Source: VGEM01 sp033764265 (lineage in GTDB: Bacteria; Pseudomonadota; Alphaproteobacteria; Rhodospirillales; Rhodospirillaceae). Taken from it: a DNA stretch of 8,150 nt. The notes under the pieces were generated by a model, which was not told where the DNA came from, did not search any database, and saw only the letters and a list, made by a program, of their open reading frames with translations. The DNA is taken from positions 1-8,150 of the forward strand of contig JANRJB010000365.1 of NCBI GenBank assembly GCA_033764265.1, in the 5' to 3' direction. The position numbers were made by a program, and so were the translations under genes. How positions within the stretch are numbered: the stretch's first letter is position 1; each line of letters starts with the position of its first letter. Below, piece by piece: positions 1 through 5,743 of this stretch.

Positions 1-12
1 GGGCCAGCGAGC

Positions 13-684
13 ATGACCGCCAAACTCGCCATCTTCGACATGGATCGGACAATCACGGTCCACGGCACCTTCACGCCGTTTCTGTCGCGCATCGTGAAAC
101 GCCATCCGGGGCGGCTGGTGCATGTGCCGGCGATCGTGGCCGCGGCGGTGGCCTACAAGCTGAAACAGCTTTCGCGCAAGGAGCTGAAAGAGGTGATGCT
201 GCGGCGGATCGTGGCCGGCGTGCCGGCCGCCGACATCGCCGACGCGGTGGCCGCGTTCGTCAGCGCCTGGATCCCGGGCCGCTGCCGCCCCGGCGCGCTG
301 CAAGCCATCGCCGCGCACCGCGAGGCAGGCGACCTTGTCATGCTGGCCACCGCCAGCAACGACCTTTACGTGCGCGCCATCGCCGACAAGCTGGGCGCCG
401 ATCAAGTGGTCGCCACCGCCACGGAACTGGCCGCCGACGGCACCGTCACGGGCCGCATTCCGGGCGAGAACTGCTACGGCGAGGCCAAGCTGGTGATGGT
501 CAAGGCCGCCATCGCCGCCGCCGGCCTGCACGACCGTCCGACCGTGTTCTACTCCGACCATCACACCGACCTGCCCTGCCTGCGCTGGGCCGGCGTAGGC
601 GTGGCCGTGAACCCCAACGCCAGGCTGGCCAAGGCGGCGCGCGCCGAGGGCTTCAGGATTGTCGATTGGGGCCGGCCGGGCTAA
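13..684 (+). CDS. HAD superfamily subfamily IB phosphatase
   Basis: This 223-residue protein is a probable phosphomonoesterase of the PSPase-like HAD-IB group. Motif I is FDMDRT, with nucleophile D9 and general acid/base D11. Motif II is the T113/S115 stretch in LATAS. Motif III is K159 in GEAK, and motif IV is SDHHTDLP with D182 and D186. The segment between motifs I and II (about residues 20-100) matches the helical C1 cap of this subgroup. Nothing suggests a signal peptide; the stretch at residues 36-48 is only moderately hydrophobic. The ATG at 13 is the natural start because motif I follows immediately. Its first bases form ATGA, so an upstream gene may end on the TGA at 14-16, but only 12 bp of it are visible. 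The gene lies 29 bp before a nucleotidyltransferase and probably shares its transcript. The substrate cannot be read from sequence: relatives act on phosphoserine, phosphatidylglycerophosphate and other phosphoesters. Confidence 0.88.
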   Translation: MTAKLAIFDMDRTITVHGTFTPFLSRIVKRHPGRLVHVPAIVAAAVAYKLKQLSRKELKEVMLRRIVAGVPAADIADAVAAFVSAWIPGRCRPGALQAIAAHREAGDLVMLATASNDLYVRAIADKLGADQVVATATELAADGTVTGRIPGENCYGEAKLVMVKAAIAAAGLHDRPTVFYSDHHTDLPCLRWAGVGVAVNPNARLAKAARAEGFRIVDWGRPG

Positions 685-713
685 GCAGCGTCGTCAATGT
701 CGCCGGTGATTTC

Positions 714-1445
714 ATGAAAGCCATCATCCTTGCCGCCGGGCGCGGCTCGCGCCTGGGCGAGCTGACCGCCGACCGCCCGAAGTGCCTGCTGGAACTGGGC
801 AAGCGCACCATGCTGGGCTGGCAGATCAAGATGCTGACCGCGGCCGGCGTTAACGCGTTCGCCATCGTCACCGGCTCGTGCCACGACATGGTGCAGGCCG
901 AAGTCAACACGCTGGCCAAGGCCGGCGTGGACGCGCGCACGCTGTTTAATCCGTTCTTCGGCGTGGCCGACAATCTGGCTTCGTGCTGGCTGGCGCGCGG
1001 CGAAATGAAGGGGCCGTTCGTGCTGCTCAACGGCGACACCTTGTTCGAGGCCGACATCCCCAGGCGGCTGTTGGCCGCGCCGCCGGCCGATATCACGCTG
1101 GCGGTCGACCGCAAGGCCGTCTACGACGCCGACGACATGAAGGTGCAGGTGGAGGGCGAGCGGCGGCTGGTGGATGTGTCCAAGCGGCTCGACCCCGCCA
1201 CCGTGTGGGGCGAGTCCATCGGCATGATGCGCTTCTCCGCCGACGGCGCGGCGGCGTTCGTGGCCGAGCTTGACCACATCATCCACAGCCCGTCGGGGCT
1301 GAAGTCGTTCTACCTGGCCTCGATCGCCGCCCTGGCCCGGCGGCTGATGGTGACGGTGCAGCCGATCAGCGGCCTCAAGTGGTGCGAGATCGATTTCCCG
1401 AAGGATTACGACACCGCCCGCGCCCTGACCGCGCACTGGGACTGA
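714..1445 (+). CDS. LicC-like nucleotidyltransferase (phosphocholine cytidylyltransferase family)
   Basis: This 243-residue enzyme has the NTP-transferase Rossmann-like fold and should join a phosphorylated small molecule to CTP or another NTP, releasing pyrophosphate. The N-terminus shows the nucleotide-binding signature LAAGRGSRL followed by RPKCLLEL (residues 6-28). The metal-binding region is LLNGDTLF, with D108. The C-terminal EIDFPKDYD (residues 225-233) fits the second metal Asp. The segment NPFFGVADNLASCWLAR (79-95) resembles the NLxSLWLAR region of phosphocholine and aminoethylphosphonate cytidylyltransferases, which favours that branch over sugar-1-phosphate enzymes. The ATG at 714 was chosen over a TTG at 666 because the glycine-rich motif starts six residues later. 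GGTGAT just upstream matches the downstream end of the extended Shine-Dalgarno sequence. It is probably in an operon with the preceding phosphatase. The family is clear; the substrate is inferred. Confidence 0.84.
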   Translation: MKAIILAAGRGSRLGELTADRPKCLLELGKRTMLGWQIKMLTAAGVNAFAIVTGSCHDMVQAEVNTLAKAGVDARTLFNPFFGVADNLASCWLARGEMKGPFVLLNGDTLFEADIPRRLLAAPPADITLAVDRKAVYDADDMKVQVEGERRLVDVSKRLDPATVWGESIGMMRFSADGAAAFVAELDHIIHSPSGLKSFYLASIAALARRLMVTVQPISGLKWCEIDFPKDYDTARALTAHWD

Positions 1446-1616
1446 GCGGGAATATAGCCCGACTTCAACTTGAATTTGTAAACTTTAACCATCTGATTTT
1501 ATTGCTTTTTCGCGCTCCTCCCCTGTAGATTCCCTGCAGAAACGGGAAACCCCGCAAAGGTCGGGCAAGGCGTTGAAATCTCATGGGTTTCGACGTGCTG
1601 CGGTGCAGCGCGCGGG
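1446..1616. other. AT-richer convergent intergenic gap with two hairpins
   Basis: This 171-bp gap separates two converging genes. The part from about 1462 to 1515 is much richer in A and T than the flanks and includes short T runs (1496-1500 and 1505-1509). Further right are two inverted repeats. Bases 1571-1580 pair with 1586-1595 around a 5-nt loop (10 pairs, two of them G-U on the plus strand). GCTGC at 1597-1601 pairs with GCAGC at 1605-1609. Neither hairpin is followed by a U tract, so a classical intrinsic terminator is not shown. The hairpins may still help end or stabilise the two converging transcripts. I see no convincing ORF here. Confidence 0.4.
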
Positions 1617-2402
1617 CTACTCCGCCGGGCGCAGGGCCTGGCGTTCGCGGCCGGCGATGATCTGGTCGACCAGCACCAGGTCGTCCAGCGTGTCGACATC
1701 GATGGCCGCCTCGGGCCACGGCATCTCGATGGCGCGCGCGGTGATGCCAAGGCGCGCCGCGCCGGCATCGAAGGCCTGTGTCAGCGTGTAGCGGCCGAGC
1801 AGCACGTTGACCAGATTGCGCAGGCCGAAAGCGCGCACGATGCGCAGCGGGTTCTTGCGATGCGCTTCCAGCGACTGCCAGAAGCGCACCACCTCGACGA
1901 TGCGCGGCGTGTTCATGCCGAAGATGTTGCAGCTGCACCAGGCGTCGTCTCGAAATCCGTAAGCGGTGCGGCGCGAACCGGGGTAGGCGTCCATCACCAG
2001 CTTGCGGCTGGCCATGCCGACGGTGATGTCGGTGAGGTTCTCCAGCGTGCGCGCGCAGAAGTGGTCGATCATCGCGGTGGTGAGCAGCGGGTGATCGGCG
2101 GTGGTCACCAGCACCGGCCACGGGCTTTCGACACGCTCGAGAAAGGCCGCGACGCTGCCGGCCGGCGAACCGCCGGTCGGCACCACCGGCACGCTGGTCC
2201 ACTGCGCCAGATGCGCCGGCCCGCACACCACGATGTCGCGCACATGGGCCGACTGCGACAGGTTCTCCACCACGCGCCGGATCATCGGCACGCCGCGCAA
2301 CGGCAACGCGGCCTTGGATGTCGGAACCTGGCCCACGACCGACTTGGTCCGCGAGCCGGCCAAAACCAACGCCGTGAACTGTGGGGTCGCCACCGTGCCC
2401 AA
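1617..2402 (-). CDS. MobA-like NTP transferase family protein
   Basis: This protein of about 261 residues belongs to the MobA-like (NTP_transf_3) group, which transfers a nucleotidyl group from an NTP. Seen in sequence: ALVLAGSR (11-18), K30 in TSKAALPL as the probable counterpart of the conserved nucleotide-contacting Lys, PTGGSPAGS (75-83), VTTADHPLL (99-107) with the metal-binding Asp at 103, CNIFG (158-162), and IDVDTLDDL (234-242) as the usual C-terminal acidic motif. The glycine-rich loop departs from the MobA consensus LAGGxSxRMG, so molybdopterin guanylylation is unlikely. Relatives are usually annotated only as nucleotidyltransferase family protein. The frame is closed upstream at 2445-2447 and has no ATG in range. 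The TTG at 2402, with GAAGGG about 6 nt ahead, is the best start; GTG at 2393 is the alternative. It follows the tandem nitrilase gene by 102 bp on the same strand but has its own promoter-like region. Substrate unknown. Confidence 0.8.
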   Translation of the reverse strand: MGTVATPQFTALVLAGSRTKSVVGQVPTSKAALPLRGVPMIRRVVENLSQSAHVRDIVVCGPAHLAQWTSVPVVPTGGSPAGSVAAFLERVESPWPVLVTTADHPLLTTAMIDHFCARTLENLTDITVGMASRKLVMDAYPGSRRTAYGFRDDAWCSCNIFGMNTPRIVEVVRFWQSLEAHRKNPLRIVRAFGLRNLVNVLLGRYTLTQAFDAGAARLGITARAIEMPWPEAAIDVDTLDDLVLVDQIIAGRERQALRPAE

Positions 2403-2450
2403 GGATCGCCCTTCGATGCCGCGCGGGCACCAGCTGCCGAAGATTCAACG

Positions 2451-2478
2451 AGTGTACCAGCTATTACACTTTAATGAA
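2451..2478 (-). promoter_or_regulatory. Putative promoter overlapped by a 20-bp palindrome
   Basis: On the minus strand a TTCATT box (2473-2478) lies 16 bp before TACACT (2451-2456). These are plausible though imperfect -35 and -10 elements, placing a start site near 2444, about 42 nt ahead of the TTG start of the MobA-like gene. Bases 2451-2470 form an imperfect palindrome: arms AGTGTA and TACACT are perfectly complementary across 8 bp, and the central AGCT is also self-complementary, so 16 of 20 positions are symmetric. An operator covering the -10 box would suit a dimeric repressor. No regulator gene is present in the window. Promoter strength and factor identity are inference. Confidence 0.4.
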
Positions 2479-2504
2479 GCGCAGAGATGTCCGGCGGCGC
2501 GGCC

Positions 2505-4505
2505 TCAAGCCATCGCCGCGCCGCGCGAATTGTCGAGATTGGCATTGGCCGCGCCGTCGATCGGCGGCACATAGATGCCGGCCCGATTGTAGACCGCGAT
2601 GGTGGATCTGAGCTGCTGCATCTTCTCGTACGGATTCACCGCCGGGTCGTCGGCCCACAGGTTGTTGGGCAGGCCGCGGCCAGCGTTGTAGGCGGCCTGG
2701 TAGACGACCGGATCGTCCCACGCCAGCAGGTTGGACTTGAGATTGCGCCGCGCGTCGCGCAGCGCCTTCAGGTCGATCGAGCCCTGCAGCGGCAACGCGC
2801 CGGGCCCGTCGGCGACCACTTGCAGCGTGCCGTCGAAGTTCACCACCTTGCTGTAGCCGCGGTTCATGAAGGTCAGCTGCTGCCGCTGGCTGTAGGAGCG
2901 CACCTCGCCGCCGTGGCCGCAGGTGATGACATAGGCACTGTTCTCGTAGGCGCGGGTGTGGCGGCCGATGTCCCAGGCGCGGCGGCGGATGTTGTGCGGC
3001 TCCGAGGTCGGATGAATGATGACCTCGGCGCCCCGGGTGGCGAAGCCGCGCGCGGTTTCGGGGAAGTTCATGTCGAAGCAGATCTTGGTGGCCAGTCGGC
3101 CGATCGGCGTGTCGACCACCGGGAACAGATGCTCGTAGCCGTACTTCTGGACGTACTGGTCGTAGACGCTGCCGGGCGTGGTGTCGGGCAGCGTGCCGAA
3201 CACGTCGGCGCAGTGGATCTTGCGATACAGGTGAACCAGGTTGCCGTTGTCGTCGAAGATGAAAGCGCTGTTGAAGAAGCGCCCGGGCCAGGCCGGATCG
3301 AATTCGAACACGCCGCCGGCGACATAGCTTTTCGTCTCCTGGGCGAACTGGGCGAGCCGGTCGGCCTCGCGCCCCGGAAACGAAATGCCGATCAGGTGCG
3401 CGATGTGCGACGAGCGGCTGCCGAGCGGGCTGGCCGCGCCGGTCAGAAAGAATTCCGGGAACACCACCAGCTTCACCGCCGGCGAGCGCGCCACCCAGCC
3501 GACCAAGTCCAGCGCCGCTTCCAGGTTGCGCCAACGGTTGTCGAGCAGCTGTTCGGGCTTGTTGGAGCCGTGCGAGATGCACTGACACAACGCCACTTCG
3601 TAGCGGTCGATGGGCGCGGGCGCCGAGGGCACCTTGACGGTCGCGGCGACGCGGGTTTTCGCTTGGGCGATCCAGGCCTCGCGCGTGGCCGGCGAGGCGC
3701 GCTTCGGCCCGGCGTGCGCGGCATAGCCGGGGCCGTACAGCGGCATCCGCACGATGACCGGGAAGTTGCCCATCGGCTCCTGACGGCGGCGGCGCAGGTT
3801 CTGCAGGTCGAGGTCGACGGTGAAGAAGGATTCCTCGCCGCCGCTGGCGACCTTGGTGCCCCACCATTCGGCCACCATCGAGGCCGGCGGCAGCTTGACC
3901 GAGACGTTGCCGCGCGCGAGCGAAGAGGCCGAGGCGGTGGCGACGTAGGCGATGTTCTCGTAGGCGCGGGCCTGGCGCGCGGCCATGCGCGACTCGAAGG
4001 TCTGGTCGCGGCGCTCGCGCGATGGGTTCAGGAAAATCTCGGCGCCCGCAGTGGTCAGCCCGCGCACCAGCTGCGGATAGAGTACATCCTCGCCGCACAC
4101 CACGGCGATCTGGCCGAGCGGCGTCGAGGCGATCTTGAACGCGGCCGGTGCGAAGGTGTCGGCGATGGTGTCGGTGAAGCCTTCGACCAGGTCGGGCAGA
4201 ACTTTCGGCGCGCGGAGCAGCTGCGTTCCGTCGGGGCCGTGCAGATAGCCGACCGTGCGCGGCGCCGGCTCGCCCGCGCAGCGCACGTACGACGACGCGC
4301 AAAGGTACAGCGCGTGATCCCTGGCCAGCCGCGCGAGGAGCGCCGTTGCCTCGGCCTCGGCCGGTGCGTCCTGCTCGCGCCCGTCGGCGTGCGGCAACAG
4401 CGCGAGTGCGGGGCCGTCGTCGACCAGCGTGCGCCGGGCCTCGTCCAGCACCGCCGATACGGTGCTGCCGTCGCGGGCGGTCCAGGGCGCTTGAACGACG
4501 ATCAT
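2505..4505 (-). CDS. Tandem-domain nitrilase-superfamily (carbon-nitrogen hydrolase) protein
   Basis: This 666-residue protein has two carbon-nitrogen hydrolase domains, about twice a usual family member. Domain 2 (about 302-590) has a full triad: E351 in VVFPEFF, K429 in YRKIHC, C476 in KICFDMNFPE. It should cleave a nitrile, amide or related C-N bond through a Cys thioester. Domain 1 (about 2-245) keeps C137 in VVCGED and the following GAEIFLNPS strand. However, the residue aligned with the catalytic Glu is H39 (LLPHAD), and the Lys is uncertain (K101 in RAPK, shifted by about two positions). Both domains contain RAYEN followed by AYV, and both end in a D-L-x-x-L-R strand (VDLDLQNLR, SIDLKALR), which supports internal duplication. 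A tail of about 75 residues follows domain 2. There is no signal peptide or membrane segment, so it is probably cytoplasmic. The ATG at 4505 has GGAG 7 nt upstream; an in-frame longer form from 4571 lacks support. It is divergent from the kamA-like gene. Substrate unknown. Confidence 0.87.
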   Translation of the reverse strand: MIVVQAPWTARDGSTVSAVLDEARRTLVDDGPALALLPHADGREQDAPAEAEATALLARLARDHALYLCASSYVRCAGEPAPRTVGYLHGPDGTQLLRAPKVLPDLVEGFTDTIADTFAPAAFKIASTPLGQIAVVCGEDVLYPQLVRGLTTAGAEIFLNPSRERRDQTFESRMAARQARAYENIAYVATASASSLARGNVSVKLPPASMVAEWWGTKVASGGEESFFTVDLDLQNLRRRRQEPMGNFPVIVRMPLYGPGYAAHAGPKRASPATREAWIAQAKTRVAATVKVPSAPAPIDRYEVALCQCISHGSNKPEQLLDNRWRNLEAALDLVGWVARSPAVKLVVFPEFFLTGAASPLGSRSSHIAHLIGISFPGREADRLAQFAQETKSYVAGGVFEFDPAWPGRFFNSAFIFDDNGNLVHLYRKIHCADVFGTLPDTTPGSVYDQYVQKYGYEHLFPVVDTPIGRLATKICFDMNFPETARGFATRGAEVIIHPTSEPHNIRRRAWDIGRHTRAYENSAYVITCGHGGEVRSYSQRQQLTFMNRGYSKVVNFDGTLQVVADGPGALPLQGSIDLKALRDARRNLKSNLLAWDDPVVYQAAYNAGRGLPNNLWADDPAVNPYEKMQQLRSTIAVYNRAGIYVPPIDGAANANLDNSRGAAMA

Positions 4506-4512
4506 GACAGGT

Positions 4513-4516
4513 CTCC
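4513..4516 (-). promoter_or_regulatory. Shine-Dalgarno fixing the nitrilase start
   Basis: On the minus strand GGAG is followed by 7 nt and then the ATG at 4505. This is the clearest ribosome-binding site in the window. It decides against the 22-residue N-terminal extension that would begin at 4571, whose residues (mixed Pro, Arg, Ser) also do not look like part of the hydrolase fold. Confidence 0.65.
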
Positions 4517-4614
4517 GGCGCGGCTGCGGGGTCGACGAAGCAGCATGGACCCGGCCAAATTGCGCCAGCAAGGCGCGAACCGGGCCGGCGGTCGCTGTGC
4601 GGCCCTGCCCTGGT

Positions 4615-4650
4615 GTCCGGCCGCGGCCTTGGCTATGAAAGGCGCCGGAC
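4615..4650 (+). promoter_or_regulatory. Two-part hairpin in the kamA-like gene leader
   Basis: GTCCGGC (4615-4621) pairs with GCCGGAC (4644-4650). Inside it GCCTT (4626-4630) pairs with AAGGC (4639-4643), leaving a 4-nt bulge (4622-4625) and an 8-nt loop (4631-4638). That is 12 pairs, mostly G-C. It ends 22 nt before the kamA-like ATG. The intervening 4651-4672 is almost all C with a few G, so there is no Shine-Dalgarno. The structure could tune translation or, with the C-rich tract, invite Rho. It could also be a palindromic protein site in the divergent promoter region. I recognise no known riboswitch class. The rest of the 167-bp divergent gap (4506-4672) shows no clear sigma-70 promoter in either direction. 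Confidence 0.4.
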
Positions 4651-4672
4651 CCCCTGCCCCGCCCCGCCCCCG

Positions 4673-5743
4673 ATGAATGCCCCCGCCGCCTCGACCTTGC
4701 GCACGCCCGAGCAGCTGGCCGTCGCGGGATTGCTCGCGCCCGGGCAGGTTGCCGGCCTTTCCGAAGTCGCGGCGCGCTATGCCGTCGCCATCACGCCGAC
4801 GGTCGCCGACATCATCCGCGCCGGCGGTTCGGATGGTCCGGTGGCGCGCCAGTACCTGCCCGACGCGCGCGAGCTGGACGTTCGCCCCGATGAAGCCACC
4901 GACCCGATCGGCGACGCCGCGCATGCGCCGGTCAAAGGCATCGTGCATCGTTACCCCGACCGCGTGCTATTGATGCCGACCCAGGTCTGCGCGGTGTATT
5001 GCCGCTTCTGTTTCCGCCGCGAGAACGTCGGGCCTCAGGCCGGTGCGTTGACCGACGGCGAACTCGACGCCGCGCTGGACTACATCCGCCGCACGCCGGC
5101 GGTGTGGGAAGTGATCCTGACCGGCGGCGATCCGCTGGTGCTGTCGCCGCGGCGCTTGGCGCGCATCATCGGCGGGCTGGAGCAAATTCCGCACGTGGCG
5201 GTGATCCGGATTCACAGCCGGGTGCCGGTGGCCGCGCCCGAGCGAATCACCCCAGCGCTGCTCGACGCGCTGCGCGCCACCGCCAAGCCGGTCTACGTGG
5301 GCGTGCACTGCAATCACGCCGACGAACTTTCAACGCCGGTGCGCGCCGGGCTGACCCGCCTGCGCCAGGCCGGAATCGGTCTGGTGTCGCAAAGCGTGTT
5401 GCTGCGCGGTGTGTCCGATTCCGTCGCGGCCCTTGAAGACCTGTTCCGGGGTTTGCTGACGTGCGGTGTCAAGCCCTACTACCTGCACCAGCTCGACCGG
5501 GCGCCGGGCACGGCGCGCTTCCGCGTGCCGCTGGACCAAGGCCAGGCGCTGATGAAGGCCCTCCGCGGCCGGGTGTCGGGGCTGGCGCTGCCGACCTACG
5601 TGCTCGATATTCCCGGCGGCGCGGGAAAGGTTCCGGTCGGCCCCACGTTCATGCATCGCGACGCGACCGGGCGCGCGACGGCCGAGGACCGCGACGGTCG
5701 CTCGCATCCGGTCGACGACGCGCCGGGTGAACACGCCGCATGA
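4673..5743 (+). CDS. Lysine 2,3-aminomutase family radical SAM protein (KamA-like)
   Basis: This 356-residue enzyme of the KamA family moves an alpha-amino group to the beta carbon using a [4Fe-4S] cluster, S-adenosylmethionine and PLP. The cluster motif is CAVYCRFC (C106, C110, C113), followed by FRRE. The first Arg, R115, matches the lysine-carboxylate-binding Arg134 of clostridial lysine 2,3-aminomutase. D275 in HQLDRAPG and D312 in YVLDIPGG match Asp293 and Asp330, which hold the substrate side-chain amine. K319 in GGAGKVP matches the PLP lysine. Glutamate aminomutases change both Asp residues, and EpmB has Glu at the second, so lysine-type chemistry is favoured. It is shorter than clostridial KamA (about 416) and close in length to EpmB and to short proteobacterial KamA-like proteins, some of which serve EF-P beta-lysylation. 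No efp or epmA gene is nearby. ATG 4673 lacks a Shine-Dalgarno; GTG 4613 is an alternative start. The 3' end overlaps the symporter gene by 4 bp. Confidence 0.9.
   Translation: MNAPAASTLRTPEQLAVAGLLAPGQVAGLSEVAARYAVAITPTVADIIRAGGSDGPVARQYLPDARELDVRPDEATDPIGDAAHAPVKGIVHRYPDRVLLMPTQVCAVYCRFCFRRENVGPQAGALTDGELDAALDYIRRTPAVWEVILTGGDPLVLSPRRLARIIGGLEQIPHVAVIRIHSRVPVAAPERITPALLDALRATAKPVYVGVHCNHADELSTPVRAGLTRLRQAGIGLVSQSVLLRGVSDSVAALEDLFRGLLTCGVKPYYLHQLDRAPGTARFRVPLDQGQALMKALRGRVSGLALPTYVLDIPGGAGKVPVGPTFMHRDATGRATAEDRDGRSHPVDDAPGEHAA

Noticed and set aside
681..1436. Minus-strand frame of 251 codons opposite the LicC-like gene.
   Set aside because: It has no motifs, and the opposite strand encodes an intact nucleotidyltransferase.
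1465..2448. A second minus-strand frame of 327 codons overlapping the MobA-like gene.
   Set aside because: Its translation is Arg/His/Gly-rich and featureless, while the other frame has all the NTP-transferase motifs.
4506..4571. N-terminal extension of the nitrilase protein by 22 residues.
   Set aside because: The ATG at 4505 has a good GGAG site, and the extension does not resemble the hydrolase fold or a signal peptide.
4613..4672. GTG start adding 20 residues to the KamA-like protein.
   Set aside because: There is no Shine-Dalgarno ahead of it, the coding would run through the hairpin and C-rich tract, and the residues are low-complexity Pro/Arg. It cannot be fully excluded because the ATG also lacks a Shine-Dalgarno.
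2487..4676. Long open frame of 729 codons on the plus strand, antisense to the tandem nitrilase gene.
   Set aside because: It is rich in Arg, Ala, Val and Gly without any recognisable motif and mirrors a well-supported gene. In GC-rich DNA the antisense frame often stays open.
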